From Betaproteobacteria bacterium (GTDB taxonomy: Bacteria; Pseudomonadota; Gammaproteobacteria; Burkholderiales; SG8-39), in contig JAFAGU010000218.1 of NCBI GenBank assembly GCA_019237595.1, forward strand, positions 1-28,447: a DNA stretch of 28,447 nt, written 5' to 3'. Below are positions 22,572-28,447 of the stretch, one piece after another. The position numbers and the translations under genes are program-made. The notes below the pieces were generated by a model. The model saw nothing but the letters and a program-made list of their open reading frames with translations, was not told the DNA's origin and did not search any database. Numbering within the stretch: the first letter of the stretch is position 1; the number at the start of each line of letters is the position of its first letter.

Positions 22572-22592
22572 GGGCAAAATCGCCCCAGGGGA
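22572..22592 (+). promoter_or_regulatory. Short hairpin and ribosome-binding site before ilvA
   Basis: GGGC (22572-22575) can pair with GCCC (22582-22585) around AAAATC. It shares the 11-mer AAAATCGCCCC (22576-22586) with the region before uvrD. Directly after comes AGGGGA (22587-22592), a strong Shine-Dalgarno sequence 6 nt before the TTG start of ilvA; it supports that start. Confidence 0.45.
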
Positions 22593-22598
22593 AAACCG

Positions 22599-24110
<1,512 letters not shown>

Positions 24111-24113
24111 GCC

Positions 24114-24773
24114 ATGAAGCGAAGCGAAATCAGCATCCAGGGCAGGCTTTTCGACTACGTTGTGCGCCACGGCTCGCGCGAGACGGCGGTGCAGAAGCAG
24201 CTCCGCGCGGTAACGCGCAGGATCCCGATGGGCGGCATGCAGATCGGCGCGGACCAGGCGGCGCTCATGCAGGTGCTCGTCAAGATGCTCGGCGCCCGCC
24301 GATGCATCGAGATCGGCACCTTTACCGGCTACTCCGCGCTCGCCGTCGCGCTCGCCCTTCCCGCCGACGGGCGGATCGTCTGCTGCGATGTAAGCGACGA
24401 ATGGACTTCGATCGCGCGGCGATTCTGGAAGCGCGCGGGCGTCGAGCGCAAGATCGTGCTGAAGCTCGCACCCGCGCTCGCAACGCTCGACGAGCTGCTG
24501 AAGAGGGAGAAGGGCAGGTTCGACTTCGCCTTCATCGATGCGGACAAGGCGAACTATCCGGGCTACTTCGAGCGCTGCCTGAAGCTCCTGCGCCGCGGCG
24601 GCCTCATTGCCGTGGATAACACCCTCTGGCACGGGCGCGTACTGGACGCGCGCGTCCGGGACGCCGACACGCGCGCGATCCGCGCGTTCAACCGCCGGCT
24701 CATCCGCGACCGGCGCGTGGACGTGGCGCTCGTCGCCATCGGCGACGGCGTCACGCTCGCCCTCAAGCGCTAG
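24114..24773 (+). CDS. SAM-dependent O-methyltransferase (caffeoyl-CoA O-methyltransferase family)
   Basis: The 219-residue class I methyltransferase has MQIGADQAALMQVLVKMLGARRCIEIGTFTGYSALAVALAL (about 42-82), with the SAM motif EIGTFTGYS, then IVCCDVSDEW, FDFAFIDADKANYPGYFERCLKLLRRGGLIAVDN (about 139-171), carrying the DADK metal-binding element, and TLWHGRVLD. Bacterial members methylate small catechol-like molecules or, in the TrmR branch, 5-hydroxyuridine in tRNA; the substrate cannot be chosen here. It starts 3 nt after ilvA and is likely co-transcribed. Its TAG stop overlaps the stop of the convergent cyclo-ligase gene. Confidence 0.92.
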   Translation: MKRSEISIQGRLFDYVVRHGSRETAVQKQLRAVTRRIPMGGMQIGADQAALMQVLVKMLGARRCIEIGTFTGYSALAVALALPADGRIVCCDVSDEWTSIARRFWKRAGVERKIVLKLAPALATLDELLKREKGRFDFAFIDADKANYPGYFERCLKLLRRGGLIAVDNTLWHGRVLDARVRDADTRAIRAFNRRLIRDRRVDVALVAIGDGVTLALKR

Positions 24774-25450
24774 CGATCCTCGCCCCGCAGGAAGCGCTCG
24801 TCGGCGTAGCACACCGGGGAGGCGAGCTCGCCGCTCCCGCCCATTTCCGGCGCGCCGAGAAAAGCGAGGCCGTCGGCATCGCGCCGGTAGACGCCGCGCT
24901 CCGTGACGACGTAGTCCATGGGGATGTCCCATGGTTGGGGGTCGATGGTTTTGATCCTCGCCAGCTCATAGCTCACGCCGATCACCACCGGCTTCTTCGG
25001 CAGCGAGGCGAGCGTGCGGTCGAAAAATCCGCCGCCGTAGCCCAGTCGGTAGCCCTTCTCGTCCCAGCCGTTCATCGGCAGCAGCACCGCGTCGGGAAGG
25101 ACTTCCCGGGAGCCCTCGGGATACGGGATATCGAGCGGTCCGACTGCGAGCTTCACGCCGGGATGCCATTCGCGGAAAGCGAGCGGTTGCTTCGGCGCCA
25201 GGACCACCGGCAGCGCCGTCAACGCGCCGTACTCGCGCAGCGTTTTGGCAAGGTGCCGCGCGTCGTATTCATTCTTGATCGGCCAGCAAAAGGCGACGAT
25301 GCCGCTCGCGAGGCCGGGGAAGCCGCGTTCCAGGAAGCCGTCGATCTGCACGCGGCTTGCTTCGACTTGCGCCGGCGCAAGCGCCAGCCGCGCGGCGACG
25401 AGACGCTCGCGCTCGCTTTTCCGCCAAAGCTTTACATCGGAAAAAACCAT
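24770..25450 (-). CDS. fau: 5-formyltetrahydrofolate cyclo-ligase
   Basis: This enzyme turns 5-formyl-THF into 5,10-methenyl-THF with ATP, returning stored folate to one-carbon metabolism. The 226-residue protein has SDVKLWRKSERERLVAARLAL at the start, VAFCWPIKNEYDARHLA, and the family signature DAVLLPMNGWDEKGYRLGYGGGFFDRTLA (about 140-168) that binds ATP phosphates and folate. IGVSYELARI and DIPMDYVVTERGVY follow. A C-terminal extension of about 30 residues after GVYRRDA is longer than usual. The ATG at 25450 is only 42 nt from the divergent slt start, leaving no room for the 6S RNA gene that lies beside this gene in many proteobacteria. Confidence 0.94.
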   Translation of the reverse strand: MVFSDVKLWRKSERERLVAARLALAPAQVEASRVQIDGFLERGFPGLASGIVAFCWPIKNEYDARHLAKTLREYGALTALPVVLAPKQPLAFREWHPGVKLAVGPLDIPYPEGSREVLPDAVLLPMNGWDEKGYRLGYGGGFFDRTLASLPKKPVVIGVSYELARIKTIDPQPWDIPMDYVVTERGVYRRDADGLAFLGAPEMGGSGELASPVCYADERFLRGEDR

Positions 25451-25455
25451 GCGGG

Positions 25456-25464
25456 TGCTAGAAT
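25456..25464 (+). promoter_or_regulatory. Putative extended -10 promoter of slt
   Basis: TGC followed by TAGAAT (25459-25464) matches the extended -10 form TGn-TANAAT. The predicted start near 25471 gives a leader of about 22 nt before the ATG at 25493. A TTTACA at 25431-25436 is too far away (22-nt spacer) to be a good -35. An opposite TAAATT (25467-25462) overlaps it and could serve the cyclo-ligase gene. Confidence 0.5.
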
Positions 25465-25492
25465 TTACACAAGAATATTGAAGTTGTTCCGC

Positions 25493-27448
25493 ATGCGCCT
25501 TCGCAACCTCCGTGCCGCGTTCGCCGCCGCGCTCCTCGCGGCCGCGACGCTCGCGCGGGCCGCCGGCGCACCGTCTGGCGCCGACGAGGCGCTGCTCGCC
25601 GCATTCGACGCCTACCGCGCGGGCGACGCAATCAAGTTCTCCAAGCTCGCGCCCAGGCTGCAGGGCCATGTCCTCGAGCCGTGGGTCGAATATTGGAGGC
25701 TCTCGTTCGGTCTCGAGGATGCGACGCCGGAAGAGGTCGCCGCGTACTTCTCGAAGTATGGCTCGACCTACGCCGGCGAGCGGCTGCGCGCCGACTGGCT
25801 GAAGGTCCTCGCGAAGCGCGGCGACTGGCCGCGCTTCGATGCCGAGGCGCAGCTTTTCTCCCGCGACGACCTCGAGATCCGCTGCGATCGCGTCCGCTCT
25901 CGCGTCGCGCGCGGCGAGGAGGAGGCGGCCGCCAAGGAGGCGCGCGCGCTCTGGCTGGAACCCCGCGAATTTCCGGAGGGCTGCGCGCGGCTCGCCGATG
26001 CGCTCGCGGCGCGCGGCGTGCTTTCGGTCACCGATGTCTGGCAGCGCGTGCGCGTGCTCTTCGAGAACGGCGCCATCACGGCGGCGAAGAGCGCGCTCGC
26101 CTACCTGCCGAAATCCGAAGGGCCCGACGAGCGCTGGCTGGCTGACGCGGCCCGCAGTCCCAAGCGCCTGCTCGACCGCCTTCCCAAGACGCTCGAGCAC
26201 CGGCCGGCGCGCGAGGTCGCCGTGCTCGCGGCCGTGCGCCTCGCCAAGGCGGACGTCGACGCGGCGGCGGCCGAACTCGAGCGCACGCTGGAGCCGCGCC
26301 TGCCTGAGCGCGAGCTGCGCTACCTCTGGAGCCGGGTCGCATACGAAGCCGCACGGCAGCATCATCCGCAGGCCCTCAAGTGGTATGCCCGCGCCGGAGA
26401 CTCGCGCCTCGACGACGAGCAGCTCGCGTGGAAGGCGCGCGCGGCGCTGCGCCAGGGCAGTTGGCAGGCCGTGCGCGATGCCGTCGACCGCATGTCTGCG
26501 CAGGCGCGGGAAGATCCGGCCTGGACGTACTGGTACGGACGCGCGCTTGCGGCGCAAGGCGAAGAGACCGGGGCACGGGCCTACTACCTGCGCATCGCCG
26601 GACAACCGGACTTCTACGGACTGCTCGCGAACGAAGAGCTCGGCTATGTCGCGACGCTTCCGGAGGCGGCTTACGTCCCGAGCGACGAGGACGTGGCAGC
26701 CGCCGCGGGCGAGCCCGGCATCCGCCGCGCGCTGGAGCTCATCCGCCTCGGCCTGCGCAGCGAAGGCGTTCGCGAGTGGCTCTTCACCCTGCGTGGCTGG
26801 AGCGACGCCAGGCTCCTCGCCGCCTCGGAAGTCGCGCGCCGCGAGCAAATCTACGATCGCGCCATCCAGGCGGCGGACCGGACCGAGCGGCTGCACAACT
26901 TCGCGCTGCGCTATCCGGTGCCCTACGAGGAAGTGTTCCGCTCCTACGCCAGGACTTACCAGCTGGACGAAGCCTGGCTCCTCGGCCTCGTGCGCCAGGA
27001 AAGCCGCTTCATCGCCGAGGCGCGTTCCGGCGCCGGCGCGGCGGGCCTCATGCAGATCATGCCGCGCACCGCGAAGTACGTGGCGCGCAAGATCGGCCTG
27101 CGCAACTACGAGCCGCGGCGCGTCACCGACGTGCAGACGAACGTCACGCTCGGCTCCGGCTACCTCAAGCTCGTGCTCGACCAGCTAGGCCATCCCGTGC
27201 TCGCCTCCGCCGCCTACAACGCCGGGCCGGGGCGGGCACGCAAGTGGCGGGCCCCCCAGCCGCTCGAAGGGGCGATCTATGCGGAGACGATTCCCTTTAC
27301 CGAGACTCGCGACTACGTGAAGAAGGTCATGGCGAACTCGGTCTTCTACGCCGCAATCGTGCAGAAGCGTGTGACGCCGATCAAGGAAAGGCTCGGTATT
27401 GTGCCGCCCCGTGTGGCGGGAGAGCCGGTCGGCGACGAGCTGCCCTGA
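25493..27448 (+). CDS. slt: Soluble lytic murein transglycosylase
   Basis: Slt cuts peptidoglycan between MurNAc and GlcNAc in the periplasm, forming anhydro-muropeptides. The 651-residue protein has a signal peptide (MRLRNLRAAFAAALLAAATLARAAG), a long helical superhelix domain (about 30-460), and a C-terminal lysozyme-like domain. The catalytic glutamate is Glu503 in LVRQESRFIAEARSGAGAAGLMQIMPRTAKYVA; SAAYNAGPGRARKW and PFTETRDYVKKVMANSVFYA complete the goose-lysozyme-type signature. Length matches Slt70 (645). The ATG at 25493 is the only start giving a signal peptide; the open frame continues upstream antisense to the cyclo-ligase. The NDUFA9-type gene follows after 17 nt. Confidence 0.96.
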   Translation: MRLRNLRAAFAAALLAAATLARAAGAPSGADEALLAAFDAYRAGDAIKFSKLAPRLQGHVLEPWVEYWRLSFGLEDATPEEVAAYFSKYGSTYAGERLRADWLKVLAKRGDWPRFDAEAQLFSRDDLEIRCDRVRSRVARGEEEAAAKEARALWLEPREFPEGCARLADALAARGVLSVTDVWQRVRVLFENGAITAAKSALAYLPKSEGPDERWLADAARSPKRLLDRLPKTLEHRPAREVAVLAAVRLAKADVDAAAAELERTLEPRLPERELRYLWSRVAYEAARQHHPQALKWYARAGDSRLDDEQLAWKARAALRQGSWQAVRDAVDRMSAQAREDPAWTYWYGRALAAQGEETGARAYYLRIAGQPDFYGLLANEELGYVATLPEAAYVPSDEDVAAAAGEPGIRRALELIRLGLRSEGVREWLFTLRGWSDARLLAASEVARREQIYDRAIQAADRTERLHNFALRYPVPYEEVFRSYARTYQLDEAWLLGLVRQESRFIAEARSGAGAAGLMQIMPRTAKYVARKIGLRNYEPRRVTDVQTNVTLGSGYLKLVLDQLGHPVLASAAYNAGPGRARKWRAPQPLEGAIYAETIPFTETRDYVKKVMANSVFYAAIVQKRVTPIKERLGIVPPRVAGEPVGDELP

Positions 27449-27453
27449 AGCCG

Positions 27454-27459
27454 TAGAAT
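27454..27459 (+). promoter_or_regulatory. Putative -10 box of the NDUFA9-type gene (possibly leaderless)
   Basis: TAGAAT ends 6 nt before the ATG at 27466, in the 17-nt gap after slt, so a transcript from it would begin at the start codon. No -35 and no ribosome site are visible. The gene could also simply be read through from slt. Confidence 0.35.
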
Positions 27460-27465
27460 AAGTAC

Positions 27466-28440
27466 ATGAAGCTCGAGAACGTGCTCGTGGTCGGCGGCTC
27501 GGGCTTTGTCGGCCGCCACCTCGTCGCCGGCCTCGTCCGGCATGGCGTGCGCGTCGTCGTTCCCACTCGGCTCCGCGAGCGCGCGAAGCACCTCATTCTG
27601 CTTCCTACCGTCGAAGTCGTGCAGGCCGACGTCTTGCAGGTGGGCGTGCTCGAGCGCCTCGCCGCCGGCTGCCAGATGGTCGTCGACCTCGCCGGCATCC
27701 TACATGGCCGCGCGGGCCGACCGGACGAGCGGGGCCCCAACGACTACGGCCCCGACTTCGCGCGCGCGCACGTCGAGCTCGCCCAGGCGGTGGTGCGCGC
27801 CTGCCGCGCTTCCGGCGCAAGGCGGCTCCTTCACATGAGCTCGCTCGGCGCTTCGCCATCGGCACCGTCCGAGTACTTGCGATCGAAGGGGATCGGCGAG
27901 CAGGCCGTGCTCGCCGCCGACGATCTCGAAACGACGGTGTTCCGCCCGTCGGTCATCTTCGGTCCGGAAGACCGCTTCCTCAACCAGTTCGCCGACCTTG
28001 CGAGGTGGCTGCCGCTCCTCGCGATCCCGTCGCCGGAAGCACGCTTCAAGCCCGTGTATGTAGGCGATGTCGCCGCGGCGATGCTCGCCTGCATCCACGA
28101 CACCGAAACCTGGGGCAAGGTCTACGAGCTTTGCGGACCCCGTGAGTACACGCTGAAATCGCTCGTCGAATACGCGGGCGCAGTGGCTGGCACGCCGCGC
28201 CGGGTCGTGGGAATGCCCGAGCGCGTTGCGGCACTGCAGGCGCGGCTCCTCGAGCTCCTGCCTTCGCCGCCGATGAGCCGCGACAACCTGCGCTCGCTCA
28301 AGGCGGCAAGCGTGTGCTCGGGCGCCTTCCCGTTCGGCATCCAGCCGCAGCCGCTCGAGGCCATCGTCCCGCTTTACCTCGCGCCTGTCGCCATTTCGCG
28401 CGAGCGCTTTCCGCAGCTTCGCTGGCGCGCGCGCCGCTAG
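27466..28440 (+). CDS. NDUFA9-type NAD(P)-binding protein (atypical short-chain dehydrogenase)
   Basis: The 324-residue protein opens with the Rossmann motif VLVVGGSGFVGRHLVAGLVRHG (GGSGFVG at 9-15), then VEVVQADVLQ, VVDLAGILHG and the SDR-like active region MSSLGASPSAPSEYLRSKGIGEQAV, which keeps Tyr and Lys with YxxxK spacing. TVFRPSVIFGPEDRFLNQFA and FKPVYVGDVAAAML are typical of the complex I NDUFA9 subunit group, which binds NADPH in mitochondria; bacterial members are of unconfirmed function. Membrane or quinone-linked roles are only suggested. It is downstream of slt by 17 nt and ends 7 nt before the window edge. Confidence 0.88.
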   Translation: MKLENVLVVGGSGFVGRHLVAGLVRHGVRVVVPTRLRERAKHLILLPTVEVVQADVLQVGVLERLAAGCQMVVDLAGILHGRAGRPDERGPNDYGPDFARAHVELAQAVVRACRASGARRLLHMSSLGASPSAPSEYLRSKGIGEQAVLAADDLETTVFRPSVIFGPEDRFLNQFADLARWLPLLAIPSPEARFKPVYVGDVAAAMLACIHDTETWGKVYELCGPREYTLKSLVEYAGAVAGTPRRVVGMPERVAALQARLLELLPSPPMSRDNLRSLKAASVCSGAFPFGIQPQPLEAIVPLYLAPVAISRERFPQLRWRARR

Positions 28441-28447
28441 CGCGCGC

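Noticed and set aside
24935..25492. Upstream extension of the slt frame
   Set aside because: It is antisense to the cyclo-ligase signature and would remove the signal peptide from the N-terminus.
25451..25492. 6S RNA gene beside the cyclo-ligase
   Set aside because: Only 42 nt separate the divergent genes, far too little for a 6S RNA of about 180 nt.

Overview
The window is a GC-rich bacterial chromosome segment, packed with genes and with no sign of a mobile element. The organism is most likely a betaproteobacterium (Burkholderiales or a close relative). The reasons are: leuS-lptE-holA and nadD-rsfS-rlmH-maf-rng lie together; a sugar-permease-free PTS (mannose-type EIIA, HPr with a kinase-type Ser46, Enzyme I) sits next to gshB; and a Bug/TctC solute-binding protein is followed by a CaiB-type CoA-transferase, a pairing very common in that class. 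Taxonomy is inferred from gene content only.

Left block (1-5112, minus strand): transcription order is membrane cytochrome c, gshB, EIIA, ptsH, ptsI, Bug protein, CaiB-like CoA-transferase (cut by the window edge). Spacings run from a 14-nt overlap to 28 nt, so this looks like one operon. The PTS part has no permease here and is most simply read as a regulatory phosphorelay. A tRNA-Arg(CCG) gene (5160-5236, plus strand) is squeezed between the cytochrome gene and a secreted dienelactone-hydrolase-like gene that points towards it.

Middle block (6668-19379, minus strand): fourteen genes run without a gap larger than 20 nt, in the order leuS, lptE, holA, proA, nadD, rsfS, rlmH, maf, rng, amidase, can, GNAT, NADP-binding oxidoreductase, GST. 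The first nine are core functions: tRNA charging, LPS transport, replication clamp loading, proline and NAD synthesis, ribosome silencing and modification, nucleotide sanitation and RNA processing. The last five are accessory enzymes joined on by 1-20 nt gaps or short overlaps. A plus-strand AhpD-like gene (6072-6653) converges on the end of this block.

Right block (19491-28440): plus-strand genes are a FecR-SPOR two-domain exported protein, uvrD, ilvA and an O-methyltransferase; a minus-strand 5-formyl-THF cyclo-ligase follows; then, again on the plus strand, come the lytic transglycosylase slt and an NDUFA9-type NAD(P)-binding protein. The methyltransferase and cyclo-ligase converge with stop codons overlapping in a CTAG palindrome.

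I found no rRNA, CRISPR array, insertion sequence, phage gene, riboswitch or U-tract terminator, and no gene-free stretch longer than about 110 bases. I see no clear new biological system. The points most worth a second look are an unusually short RlmH with an altered glycine loop, the FecR-SPOR fusion, -10-like hexamers placed so close to start codons that leaderless mRNAs are likely, a repeated 11-mer hairpin before uvrD and ilvA, and the joining of a regulatory PTS to a Bug/CaiB pair.
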